A stretch of 64,000 nt of DNA from Actinomycetota bacterium (GTDB lineage Bacteria > Actinomycetota > Acidimicrobiia > IMCC26256 > PALSA-555), in contig PLJD01000069.1 of the NCBI GenBank assembly GCA_003140175.1, positions 16,093 through 80,092 of the forward strand, in the 5' to 3' direction. This document shows positions 54,536 through 63,964 of the stretch, in pieces. Every line of letters begins with the position of its first letter. Position 1 is the first letter of the stretch. The notes under the pieces were generated by a model. It did no database searches and had not been told where the DNA came from. It saw nothing but the letters and a program-made list of their open reading frames with translations. Position numbers and translations under genes: made by a program.

Positions 54536-55357
54536 GTGACGGCTGTAGACCGCGAGCTCAAAGGCGCGCCCGGCGTGACCATGGATGATCGCGGTCCCGC
54601 ACTCTCGCTGACCGATGTCACGGTCCGGTTCGGCGGGATTACCGCCCTGCAAGGCGTCAGCCTGACCCTCGAGTGGGGAGAGGTTCGAGGCCTCATCGGG
54701 CCAAACGGTGCGGGCAAGACAACACTCTTCGACGTGATCTCGGGCTTGCGGATGCCCGATACGGGGCAGGTCATGCTCGCGGGCGAGAACGTGACGCGAC
54801 GCTCGTCGATCTACCGGGCCCGGCGAGGGCTGCGTCGGACGTTCCAGCGGGTCCAGGCGTTTGGCTGGCTGAGCGTCGAGGACAACGTGCTGAGCGCGCT
54901 CGAGTGGCGGGGTGGGGGAGGCGGCTTGGCCGCGGACCTCCTGTCGCTCCGGAGCCGCCGCCGGCGCGAGCGGGAGCGGCGCGAGCGCGTGGCCGAGGTG
55001 CTCGAGCTGTGTGGCCTGACTGCCATCCGGGGAGAGCTGGCGGGGTCACTGCCGATCGGCCTGGCCCGGATGATGGAGCTCGCGCGAGCCATTGTGGATC
55101 ACCCTCGCGTGCTCCTGCTCGACGAGCCGACCTCGGGACTCGACGAGACCGAGGCGGCTCGGCTCGGGGAGCGGATCCAAGCCATCCGCCGTGACGAGTC
55201 CTGCGCGGTGCTCCTCGTCGAGCATGACGTCGGGTTCGTGATGAAGCACTGTGACCGGATCGTGGTCCTCGACCTCGGGCAAGTACTGACGGTCGGAGAG
55301 CCACACGAGGTGCAGTCCAATGCTGCGGTGCGCGCCGCGTACCTCGGCGAGGACTGA
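54536..55357 (+). CDS. LIV-type ABC transporter ATP-binding protein (LivG-like)
   Basis: LSLTDVTVRFGGITALQGVSLTLEWGEVRGLIGPNGAGKTTLFDVISGLR...HPRVLLLDEPTSGLDETEAARL. Confidence 0.95.
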   Translation: MTAVDRELKGAPGVTMDDRGPALSLTDVTVRFGGITALQGVSLTLEWGEVRGLIGPNGAGKTTLFDVISGLRMPDTGQVMLAGENVTRRSSIYRARRGLRRTFQRVQAFGWLSVEDNVLSALEWRGGGGGLAADLLSLRSRRRRERERRERVAEVLELCGLTAIRGELAGSLPIGLARMMELARAIVDHPRVLLLDEPTSGLDETEAARLGERIQAIRRDESCAVLLVEHDVGFVMKHCDRIVVLDLGQVLTVGEPHEVQSNAAVRAAYLGED

Positions 55358-55392
55358 GACAAGAACCGCAAGACAAAGCACAAGGGGGAGCT

Positions 55393-56664
55393 GTGAAACG
55401 AAGAAAGTGGGTCGCCGCAACTGCGGCAGTCGCCGTCTCGGGCGCATTCGCGTTGGTGGGAGGTGTGTCAGGGGGGACGGCCGGTGCCGCTGGAAGCGTC
55501 CGCGGCGTGACGAGCAACTCGATCACCGTCGCCGGGGTCTCCCAGCAAACCCAGTTCCCGGGGACCGATATCGAAACCGGGGCAAAGGCGGCCTTCGCGG
55601 CTGTGAACGCGAAGGGTGGCGTCGCTGGGCGCCAGATCAAGTACGCCGAGAGTGCCGATGATGGAGGCGCAGTCAGCTCCGACCTCAGCACCGTCCAGCG
55701 GCTGGTGGAGCAGGATCAGGTCTTTGCGATCGTGCCGGTGCTCGACCCGTATCTCGATGAGTCCGGGCCGTACCTGAAGCAGCAGCAGGTGCCGTTCTTC
55801 GGGTGGGGAATCGACACCGCGTACTGCAACAACCCGTACGCGTTCGGGTTCACGGGCTGCATCGTGCCGCCGCCGAGCACTCCCACCACGGGGACCACGT
55901 GGGGTGCGTTGGTCAACGCCTACTTCAAGGCGCACGGCAGCCCCAACGGGGCGAAGGGTAAGACCGCGGCCGTGATCTCGGAGGACAACGCGACCGGGAA
56001 ACAAGGCGCGGTGGTCATCCAGGCGCAGGTCAAGCGGGCGGGCTTCAAGGCGGTATACGTGCAGAGCACGCTCCCGCCGGTGCCACCCGGTGACTACTCG
56101 CCCTTCATCAACGCGATGTTGACGAGTAACGGCGGGAAGGCGCCCGACGCGATCTTTCTGACCACGTCGGTGCCGAACACCCTCAAGCTCGCGGTGGCGC
56201 TGCCCCAGGCCGGCTACAAGGGCGTCCTTACCAACGCGGTGCTGTACGACCCGCGCGCGACGTCGATCCTGAAGAACAACTTCGCGTTCACCCAGTTCGA
56301 CGTGCCCGCGGACACCACGAACCCTGCGATGCAGCAGATCGTGGCGAACCTCAAGGCCATCGGTGGGCCGAACGTGGTGATCACCCAAGGCATGCTCTCG
56401 GCCTACTTCTCGGCCGATGCCTTCGTGAAGGTTCTCCAGAAGGTCGGGAAGAACCTCACGCCGCAGACTTTTGCCGCGGCGATGAAGAACTTCACCTATT
56501 CCATCCCCGGCGTCGTCGGGCCGACCGTCTATCCCGAGGCTCAGACCGAGGGTTCGCCGTGCGGCACCCTGGTCGGGAGCGACGGGACGACGTTCAGCAT
56601 CTCGGTGAAGTACAGCTGCTACCAGGACTTCAACTACAAGACAGGCAAGAACCTGAAGTTCTAG
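55393..56664 (+). CDS. LIV-type ABC transporter substrate-binding protein
   Basis: Signal peptide; SNSITVAGVSQQTQFPGTDIETGAKAAFAAVNAKGGVAGRQIKYAESADDGG. Confidence 0.93.
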   Translation: MKRRKWVAATAAVAVSGAFALVGGVSGGTAGAAGSVRGVTSNSITVAGVSQQTQFPGTDIETGAKAAFAAVNAKGGVAGRQIKYAESADDGGAVSSDLSTVQRLVEQDQVFAIVPVLDPYLDESGPYLKQQQVPFFGWGIDTAYCNNPYAFGFTGCIVPPPSTPTTGTTWGALVNAYFKAHGSPNGAKGKTAAVISEDNATGKQGAVVIQAQVKRAGFKAVYVQSTLPPVPPGDYSPFINAMLTSNGGKAPDAIFLTTSVPNTLKLAVALPQAGYKGVLTNAVLYDPRATSILKNNFAFTQFDVPADTTNPAMQQIVANLKAIGGPNVVITQGMLSAYFSADAFVKVLQKVGKNLTPQTFAAAMKNFTYSIPGVVGPTVYPEAQTEGSPCGTLVGSDGTTFSISVKYSCYQDFNYKTGKNLKF

Positions 56665-56683
56665 GTGCTCAGCGGACGGACCG

Positions 56684-56725
56684 CGGCGGTGGTGGTAGGG
56701 CGATAAGCCCGGGCCACCACCGCCG
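56684..56725 (+). terminator. Nested hairpin/attenuator between SBP and permease genes
   Basis: CGGCGGTGGTGG...CCACCACCGCCG (12 bp), inner GGGC-GATAA-GCCC, followed by tctttcctgt. Confidence 0.75.
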
Positions 56726-56765
56726 GGCCGTCTTTCCTGTCGTAGAAAATCTCGAGGGCTGACCG

Positions 56766-59672
56766 TTGCAGAAGTTCTTCAACCTCTTGATCTCCGGCAC
56801 GGTCACCGGCGGCATCTACGCGATCATGGCCTCAGGGCTCGTGCTGACGTACGAGACCTCGGGCATCTTCAACTTCGCGCACGGCGCGGTTGCGTTCGTC
56901 GCCGCGTACTTCTATTACCAGCTCCACACGGGGCTGGGCATTCCGATTGTGCCCGCCGCGATCCTCACCGTCTTCGTTTTCGCGCCGTTGATGGGTTTCG
57001 TGCTCGACCGGATCCTGCTCCGCCGCCTCGGGACAGCTCCGGTCTACGCGCGGATCGTCGGCACCATCGGCCTGCTCGTCGCGCTCCCCCAGCTCGCGTT
57101 GTGGCTGGTGGAGGTCGTCGGCGACCAGGTGCTGGGCTTCAACCTGCCGAAGCTGGCGAACACGGTGAATGTGGGCGGGTCGGCGCCGGGCATCGGCCCG
57201 ACCCCGGCGAAGGTCTTCGGCTTCGGATGGCTGGGTCTGTCCAGCGTTCACCTCACCAGCGACCAGCTCGCGGTGTTCGTCGCCGCCGCGGTGGCCGCGT
57301 TCGTGCTGTGGTTCCTCGTCCGGCGCACCCGGACCGGCCTGGAGATGCGGGCCGTCGTCGACCGCAAGAGCCTGGCGTCGCTGCGGGGCGTGAACGAGCG
57401 CCGGACCTCCGCCACGGCCTGGATCCTCACCATGACACTGGCCGGGCTCGGCGGGATCCTCATCGCGCCGCTGTTCCAGCTCAACCCCGACTTCATCACG
57501 CTCATCGTGTTCGGCTCGCTGTCGGCGGTGGTCCTCAGCGGCTTGCGGTCCATCCCGATCGCGTTCCTCGGCGGCTTGGCGCTCGGTGTCGTCCAGGATC
57601 TCGTGGCCGGATACGGCAACAGCTTCTTACCAAGCTTCTTGAACAACCTGAGCGGCTTCCGCACCGCGATTCCGTTCATCTTGACGCTCGCGCTCGTGTT
57701 CCTCGTGCGCGAGGTACCTTCCGAGGAGACGCCCCGCCCCGACCACCGCGCTGGGCTGCCCGCGTGGCGACGACGTCTCCCGTGGGCGGTGGGCACGATC
57801 GTCCTGGTGGCCTTCGCGCTCCAGTGGATCAACGTTCCCTGGCTGCGGGCGGACACGTACGAGCAGGGAATCCTCGCCAAAGGCATCGTCTTTGGGATCA
57901 TTTTCTTGTCGTTCGTCGTGGTGACCGGCTTGGGCGGCATGGTCAGCCTGGCGCAGGCGTCGTTCGTGATCGGGGGAAGTTTCGCCGCCGGATGGGCGCT
58001 CGACCGCAACTGGGGCAACCTGCCGCTCCTCGCGCCGCACGGCCACCTGAACTTCGCGATCGCCGCCGTGATCGGCGCGTTCGCCGGTGCCGGAATGGGC
58101 CTGATGGTCGCGCTGGTGGTCGGCTGGCGTCGGCTCGGCGCGGTCGCGCTGGCCATCGGCACGTTCGCGCTCGCGTTCTTCCTCGCGCTGGTGCCGTTCG
58201 ATACCCAGACCATCGCCCACGGCGGCGTTGGCTACCCGATTTCGTCGCCCTCGGTGAGCATCCCCGGCCTGAACTGGCTCAACCGCCAGCTCGTGCCGGG
58301 GGCTGGGAGTCACTTCGACTTCTCGATGCCGGGGGAGCAGGTCGTGTTGCTGCTCGCGGTGTTCGGGCTCCTGACCCTCCTGGTGCACAGTCTGATGCGA
58401 TCACCGTCGGGGCGGGCCATGCTCGCCGCCCGCAGCAGCGAGGTTGGAGCCAAGACGTCGGGTCTGTCGCCGGCACGCACGAGGCTGATGGTCTTCGCGG
58501 TGTCGGCCGGGATCGCGGGGTTCGGGGGCGTGATGCTGGCGATGGTGACCAACTCGGCCACGAGCAGCAACGCCATGCCGGCCGACGGGCTGATCTGGTT
58601 GGCCGTCGCGGTGGTCTTCGGGGTGCGGCGTCCCGGCGGGGCGCTGCTGGCCGGGCTCGCGTACGTCGGCACCGCGGTGGTCTTGCTCTGGATCGGTCAG
58701 GACTTCTTGAGCGGTTCGGCTAGCAGTCTCGCGACCTCGTCGTATTTCGCCCCGATCCTGTTCGGGCTCGGCGCGATCAACCTGGCGCAGAACCCCGACG
58801 GGATCCTGGCACTGGTCGGCTCGCAGCGGCGCCAGCGATCGCTGGCGCGCCGCCGCAAGGCCGAGATCGAAGCCAGCGAGGCCGAATTGCACGCCGGCGA
58901 GCCGCCGCCCGCGGGCGTTGCCGCTCCGGTCGTGGCCACGCCGGCCGCGCCGCCGAGCGACCGAGCGAGCGTTGACTCCACGGCCGCGTTGGCCATCCGG
59001 GGCGTCGTGGGCGGGTATGGCGAGGTCGACGTGCTCCACGGCGTGGACGTCACGGTGCCGGCGGGATCGATCGTGGCGCTGCTCGGTGCCAACGGGGCCG
59101 GGAAGTCGACCCTGTGCAGCGTGGCGTCCGGGCTGATCACGCCGCGCGAGGGCCGTGTTCTGCTGGCCGGCGAGGATGTCACCGGGGTCCCGCCGCACGA
59201 GCGGGTTCAGCGAGGGATGCTGGTCGTCCCCGAGGCGCGCGGCATCTTTCCGGGCCTCACGGTGGAAGAGAACCTGCGCTTGGCGCTCCGCGAATCGGCG
59301 CAGCGCGAGGGGGCGTACACCCGGTTCCCGATTCTCGCCGAGCGCCGCGGCCAGCGGGCCGGATCACTGTCGGGCGGCGAGCAGCAGATGCTGAGCCTCG
59401 CTCCGGCGCTCGCGCAGCCGCCGCGGGTGTTCATCGCTGACGAGCCCACGCTCGGCCTCGCGCCACTGGCCGCCGACGAGGTCCTCCAGGCGTTGCGGGA
59501 CCTGCGGGATCTGGGCGCGGCGATCATGCTCGTCGAGGAGAAGGCCCACGCAGTGATGGCGCTCGCGGACACGGTGGCGTTCATGGAGCTCGGGCGCGTC
59601 ACGTGGACCGGCGCTCGAGACGAGGTCGACGAGGAGCGCCTCGCCGCCATCTACCTCGGCAACAGCTCCTGA
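56766..59672 (+). CDS. Three-domain LIV-type fusion: LivH-LivM-LivF, 968 aa (TTG start)
   Basis: FFNLLISGTVTGGIYAIMASGLVLTYETSGIFNFAHGAVAF; LGGMVSLAQASFVIGG; LLGANGAGKSTLCSVASGLITPREGRVLLAG...LSGGEQQMLSLAPALAQPPRVFIADEP. Confidence 0.94.
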   Translation: MQKFFNLLISGTVTGGIYAIMASGLVLTYETSGIFNFAHGAVAFVAAYFYYQLHTGLGIPIVPAAILTVFVFAPLMGFVLDRILLRRLGTAPVYARIVGTIGLLVALPQLALWLVEVVGDQVLGFNLPKLANTVNVGGSAPGIGPTPAKVFGFGWLGLSSVHLTSDQLAVFVAAAVAAFVLWFLVRRTRTGLEMRAVVDRKSLASLRGVNERRTSATAWILTMTLAGLGGILIAPLFQLNPDFITLIVFGSLSAVVLSGLRSIPIAFLGGLALGVVQDLVAGYGNSFLPSFLNNLSGFRTAIPFILTLALVFLVREVPSEETPRPDHRAGLPAWRRRLPWAVGTIVLVAFALQWINVPWLRADTYEQGILAKGIVFGIIFLSFVVVTGLGGMVSLAQASFVIGGSFAAGWALDRNWGNLPLLAPHGHLNFAIAAVIGAFAGAGMGLMVALVVGWRRLGAVALAIGTFALAFFLALVPFDTQTIAHGGVGYPISSPSVSIPGLNWLNRQLVPGAGSHFDFSMPGEQVVLLLAVFGLLTLLVHSLMRSPSGRAMLAARSSEVGAKTSGLSPARTRLMVFAVSAGIAGFGGVMLAMVTNSATSSNAMPADGLIWLAVAVVFGVRRPGGALLAGLAYVGTAVVLLWIGQDFLSGSASSLATSSYFAPILFGLGAINLAQNPDGILALVGSQRRQRSLARRRKAEIEASEAELHAGEPPPAGVAAPVVATPAAPPSDRASVDSTAALAIRGVVGGYGEVDVLHGVDVTVPAGSIVALLGANGAGKSTLCSVASGLITPREGRVLLAGEDVTGVPPHERVQRGMLVVPEARGIFPGLTVEENLRLALRESAQREGAYTRFPILAERRGQRAGSLSGGEQQMLSLAPALAQPPRVFIADEPTLGLAPLAADEVLQALRDLRDLGAAIMLVEEKAHAVMALADTVAFMELGRVTWTGARDEVDEERLAAIYLGNSS

Positions 59673-59979
59673 GCGCTCCCCGTCGCACAACGGGTCGGGT
59701 GCCCGTGATCGCGACCGCGGTCGTCGCCCGAGCCGTCCCCGGCGTGACGTCCTCGTCGCCGGGCTCAGCTACTCCGGCGCGTACGGTGACTTGCGTCGTC
59801 GGGCCGACGTCGTACCCGGACGCCCAGCAGCACCCGACGCCGTGCGGGTCGCTGGTCCAGAGCACCGGCACCGCTTGACCAGGTCGTGGTGCCGTACTCG
59901 TGCTTCGCGAACGTCGACGTGCGGACTCTGCGAAGGATCGGGAGCTGAGCGCGAACGCGCCGCTCCTTGCCCGCGACGT

Positions 59980-60255
59980 TCCCGCCGGGTTGTTCATCCG
60001 GACGTCGACCGGTCTGAGCTCCGCCTCGACCGGGTCGACGGCGCCGGCCACCTGGGCTGGGTCCCGCACGGGGCAGATGAACCCGAAGCCCCGTCCCCCG
60101 ACGGCCTCAACCGCCGCCCGCCAGACCGTTCGGTGCTCCTCGCCGCGGCTCACGATCCCGACCGCCCCGAGCCGCGCGAACTCGTAGGTGGTGGCTTGGC
60201 CCAGGCCGGTTCCGCCCCCGGGTGACGACCACGGAGCGAACCGCGTCCGTGCCCC
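59980..60255 (-). pseudogene. Decayed SDR (2,4-dienoyl-CoA-reductase-like N-terminal half)
   Basis: GGGTGLGQATTYEFARLGAVGIVSRGEEHRTVWRAAVEAVGGRGFGFICPVRDPAQVAGAVDPVEAELRPVDVRMNNPAG; N-terminal strand AVRSVVVT lies in another frame (extra C near 60222). Confidence 0.75.
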
Positions 60256-60344
60256 CCGGAGCGGGGTCGAGCCCTCGGGCGGGGTGGCACGGGGAGGGGC
60301 ATGCTCTCTCCGGGGGCGGCGCGCCGGACACACTGAACGGCGTC

Positions 60345-61166
60345 GTGCGCGCTCTCCTGGCCTTCCTCCTCGCCGTGGTATTCGTCGTGCTCGTGCCCCT
60401 CGGGGACCTCGGGGCGTGGGCTCAGCGCGAGCTCGTCGGGACGGACTCGTTCGCGCGCCTCGGGGAGCAGGTGCTCGACCAGGGCGCGGTCCGCGACGCG
60501 CTCGCTGACCGGATCGTCGGCGACATCGAAGCGAGCGTGCCGGCGCTGATCGGCAACGACACCACGTTGCGCTCCGTCGTCGCGCACGAGCTCGGCCTCC
60601 CCCAGGTGAAGCCCGCGTTCGACGAGCTGCTCGCCAGCACCCACGACCAGCTCCGTCAGGGCCAAGACCCGCTACAGCTCGATCTCGCCCCGGTGCTCCC
60701 CGTCCTGCGAGAGCAGCTCCCGGCGAGCCTGGCGGCGCGCTTGCCCTCCCAGGTCTCTCTCGCCCCGGTGACCGTGCTGCGTCGGAGCGACGCGCCGGCG
60801 GTCTGGGAAGGGGTCCAGCTGGTTCAGGACTCGGCGCTCGCGCTCCCGATCGCGGCGATGGTGGCGTTGGCGTTCGCTATCGCCGCCGCCCACCGCCGTG
60901 GGCTGCTCTGCATCGTGCTCGGCGTCGTCACCGCCGGGGTCGGGGTCGGCCTGGTCGCACTGGTGAAGCCGGGCCGCTCCCTCCTCGAGCACCAGACCGG
61001 CACACCGTCCGACCGAGCTGCCTTCCTCGCGGGATACAACGTCGTGACGCAGTCCTTCGTGCGCCAGACGGTCGGCGTCGTGATCGCCGGCGCGCTCCTC
61101 GTCGTGGTGGGCGGCGTCCTGGCGTGGCGGGCGGGTCGCAACGTCCGACCGCTGTCCTGGGCGTGA
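60345..61166 (+). CDS. Hypothetical membrane protein
   Basis: VVRALLAFLLAVVFVVLVPLGDLGAWAQRELV...; N-terminal TM plus C-terminal TM segments. Confidence 0.75.
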   Translation: MRALLAFLLAVVFVVLVPLGDLGAWAQRELVGTDSFARLGEQVLDQGAVRDALADRIVGDIEASVPALIGNDTTLRSVVAHELGLPQVKPAFDELLASTHDQLRQGQDPLQLDLAPVLPVLREQLPASLAARLPSQVSLAPVTVLRRSDAPAVWEGVQLVQDSALALPIAAMVALAFAIAAAHRRGLLCIVLGVVTAGVGVGLVALVKPGRSLLEHQTGTPSDRAAFLAGYNVVTQSFVRQTVGVVIAGALLVVVGGVLAWRAGRNVRPLSWA

Positions 61167-61178
61167 CGCCGGGGCCCC

Positions 61179-61202
61179 GCCTGACCGGGCGACCCGTCAG
61201 GC
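61179..61202. promoter_or_regulatory. Dyad GCCTGAC-N10-GTCAGGC upstream of the amidohydrolase gene
   Basis: Perfect 7-bp arms; TATGCT box at 61204-61209 immediately downstream. Confidence 0.55.
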
Positions 61203-61215
61203 CTATGCTCGCCGG

Positions 61216-62412
61216 ATGGCGGACTTTCCCAAGATCATCTCGGTCGACGACCACGTCGTCGAACCTCCCGGTGTCTGGCAGGACCGCCTGCCGGCCAAGT
61301 ACCGCGAGGTCGGACCGCGCACGATGCGAGCCCCGCTCGGCGAGATGACGTTCGTCGGCGGCAAGTTCACGTACTCGCCAGGGACCGACGGTCCGATGTG
61401 CGACTGGTGGCTCTACGAGGACCTCGTGTACCCGCTCACCCGCCTGTCAGCGGCCGTCGGGTTCGACCGCGACGAGGTGAAGGTCACCGCGATCACGTTC
61501 GACGAGATGCGCCCCGGATGCTTCGACCCGGTGGCCCGACTCGAGGACATGGACGCCAACTGGACCGAGGCGAGCCTGTCGTTCCCGACGTTCCCGCGGT
61601 TTTGCGGCCAGACGTTCCTCGAGGCCAGCGACCGAGCGCTCGCCCTCCTCTGCGTCGAGGCCTACAACGACTGGATGTTCGACGAATGGTGCGGCGGCTC
61701 GAACGGCCGGCTGATCCCGCTTCCGCTGATCCCGCTGTGGGACGCCCAGCTCGCCGCCGTCGAGGTACACCGCAATGCAGCTCGGGGTTGTCACGCGGTG
61801 TGTTTCACCGAGATCCCCCCCCACCTCGGTCTCCCATCCGTCCACGACGCGGACGGCTTCTGGGACCCGTTCTTCGCCGCGTGCGCGGAGACCGACACGG
61901 TGGTGTGCATGCACATCGGGTCGTCGTCGAAGATGCCCTCTACCTCACCCGACGCGCCCGCGGGGGTCGGCTCGACCCTCACCTACATGAACGCGGCCAT
62001 GTCGATGGTCGACTACCTCATGTCGGGTGTCTTCGAGAAGCACCCGGCGTTGCACGTCGCCTACTCCGAGGGCCAGATCGGCTGGATTCCGTACATCCTC
62101 GAGCGGGCCGACGCGGTCTGGGAGCAGAACCGGGCGTGGGCAGGCCTCGGCGACAAGGTGCGCAAGCCACCGAGCCAGTACTACCGCGAACACGTGTATG
62201 GCTGCTTCTTTGACGACGCCCACGGGCTGAACTCCCTCGAGGAGGTCGGCGTCGACAACATCACGTTCGAGACCGACTACCCACATTCCGACTCGACGTG
62301 GCCGCACACGCGCGAGATCGCCGAGAGGCTCACCAAGAACCTCGACGACGAGACGATCTACAAGATCATGCGGGGCAACGCGATCCGCATGCTGTCGCTC
62401 GACCCGGACTGA
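61216..62412 (+). CDS. Amidohydrolase family (metal-dependent TIM-barrel hydrolase)
   Basis: IISVDDHVVEPPGVWQDRLPAKYRE...HIGSSSKMPSTSPDAP...NITFETDYPHSDSTWPHTREIA. Confidence 0.94.
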   Translation: MADFPKIISVDDHVVEPPGVWQDRLPAKYREVGPRTMRAPLGEMTFVGGKFTYSPGTDGPMCDWWLYEDLVYPLTRLSAAVGFDRDEVKVTAITFDEMRPGCFDPVARLEDMDANWTEASLSFPTFPRFCGQTFLEASDRALALLCVEAYNDWMFDEWCGGSNGRLIPLPLIPLWDAQLAAVEVHRNAARGCHAVCFTEIPPHLGLPSVHDADGFWDPFFAACAETDTVVCMHIGSSSKMPSTSPDAPAGVGSTLTYMNAAMSMVDYLMSGVFEKHPALHVAYSEGQIGWIPYILERADAVWEQNRAWAGLGDKVRKPPSQYYREHVYGCFFDDAHGLNSLEEVGVDNITFETDYPHSDSTWPHTREIAERLTKNLDDETIYKIMRGNAIRMLSLDPD

Positions 62413-62473
62413 GCCCGCCCAGTCCACCAGCGCCACCCCGACGGTGGCGAGGACCGCCGGCCCCGCGGACCGG

Positions 62474-62653
62474 TTACTCCACGCTGTCGCCCGCCGCGCC
62501 GTCGGTGTACCCGCAATCGGTGAGACCGAGGTCGGCGGGCATCCCCCGCAGCGTGTGGACGTGCGGGGAGGGCCCGTCGGCGACGACCCGGGGCGTACCG
62601 GCTTGGCGAGCCACGACGACCCGGCGGACGGGCCGAACGCCGCCCGGGCTCAC
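62474..62653 (-). pseudogene. 59-aa ORF resembling the N-terminal part of a cupin-domain protein
   Basis: VSPGGVRPVRRVVVARQAGTPRVVADGPSPHVHTLRGMPADLGLTDCGYTDGAAGDSVE*; absent from ORF track. Confidence 0.45.
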
Positions 62654-62782
62654 GGCGGGGCCTCCGGGGGCCCCCGGGGGCCGTGCCGGGTGGGTCCGGG
62701 GTCATCGGCCGGGAGGCTATACGCCCCACCGACTGAGGCCCCTGTTGCTGATGTGGTTCCTGATTCCCTAACCTGGCGAGTT

Positions 62783-63964
62783 GTGCTTCCTCGTTGGACC
62801 CTCCGTTGGCTCGTCGCGGTCCTGGCCGGGTCCCTCGGCCTGGCGGCGCTCGCCAGCGCGGGGGGCGCCCAGACGACCGGCAACGCCGTCGCGGCCGCCC
62901 AGACCCAACTCGACCAGGCCCAGCAACAAGCCCAGCAGGCCGCCCAGGCGGTCGCGAACACCAACGCGCAGCAGGCGAACGTCGCAGCGCAGATCACCGC
63001 CAACCAGGCCAAGATCGCCCAGGTCCAAGCTCAGATCCCGCTCCTGAAGGCCGAGGAGGCGAAGCTGCGCCTGACGCTGCAGCAGCGCGCCGCCGCGCTG
63101 TACGTGTCGAACGGTCCCCTCGGCGGCTACGACTCGTTCCTTCCCGACCCGTCGCTTGCCCAGGCGAGCCGTCAAGTCCTTGCCAACGACGCGGCGCGCC
63201 GCGACCACAAGAACGCTCAGACGCTGGCCGCCATCGCGGTGCAGCTCGCGCAGAACGAACAGACCCTGCAGGCCCAGCAGGCTTCGTTGCAGCAAAGCCA
63301 AGCCCAGCTCAACCAGCTCGCCGCGCAGGAGCAGGTCCAACAGGCGCTCATGACCCAGCGGGTCGCGGCCGCCAACCAGGCGCTGACCCAGGCCAAAGAG
63401 CTGGGCGTGTTCGAGGTCGCCGGCTCTCAGCCGGTGCTCGGGCCGTCGGTGCTGACCGGCCCGCAGATGGCGGCGTGGATCCGCTCACAGAACTACTCGC
63501 CCAATATCGAGACGACGATCGATGACTTGGCGAACATCTACGTCGAAGAGGGCAACGCCGAGGGTGTGCGCGGCGACGTCGCCTTCGCGCAGGCGGTCGT
63601 CGAGACTGGCGGCTTCGAGTCAGCCCCCAACAACAACTACGCCGGGATGGGCTGGTGCGATAGCTGCTCGAGCGGCACGAACTTCCCGACGCCGCGCGAC
63701 GGGGTGCGGGCCCAGATCCAGCATCTGCTCAACTACGCCGACCCGAACTCGACCGCGGCGCAGCTCCACAACCCGCCGTCGCCGTACTGGTACGGGATGA
63801 ACCCGATCCAAGCGGCCAGCAACTTCGACACCTTCTTCGCCAAGGGCTGGGCGCCAACGTGGGAGCAGATGGGGCACGGCAACTGGGCGACCGACCCCAA
63901 CTATTCGGGCAAGGTCCTCCACATCTACAGCGAGATGGTCGCGTTCGCACAAGGCGGCGGGTAG
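62783..63964 (+). CDS. Secreted coiled-coil protein with C-terminal glucosaminidase-like (muralytic) domain
   Basis: Signal peptide; Gln/Ala-rich coiled coil; GVRGDVAFAQAVVETGGFESAPNNNYAGMGWCDSC. Confidence 0.87.
   Translation: MLPRWTLRWLVAVLAGSLGLAALASAGGAQTTGNAVAAAQTQLDQAQQQAQQAAQAVANTNAQQANVAAQITANQAKIAQVQAQIPLLKAEEAKLRLTLQQRAAALYVSNGPLGGYDSFLPDPSLAQASRQVLANDAARRDHKNAQTLAAIAVQLAQNEQTLQAQQASLQQSQAQLNQLAAQEQVQQALMTQRVAAANQALTQAKELGVFEVAGSQPVLGPSVLTGPQMAAWIRSQNYSPNIETTIDDLANIYVEEGNAEGVRGDVAFAQAVVETGGFESAPNNNYAGMGWCDSCSSGTNFPTPRDGVRAQIQHLLNYADPNSTAAQLHNPPSPYWYGMNPIQAASNFDTFFAKGWAPTWEQMGHGNWATDPNYSGKVLHIYSEMVAFAQGGG

Noticed and set aside
59599-60333. ORF 59599..60333 (-) as an intact 244-aa gene
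   Set aside because: Only residues about 39-118 resemble an SDR, the preceding strand is out of frame and the rest is unrelated; treated as a relic.
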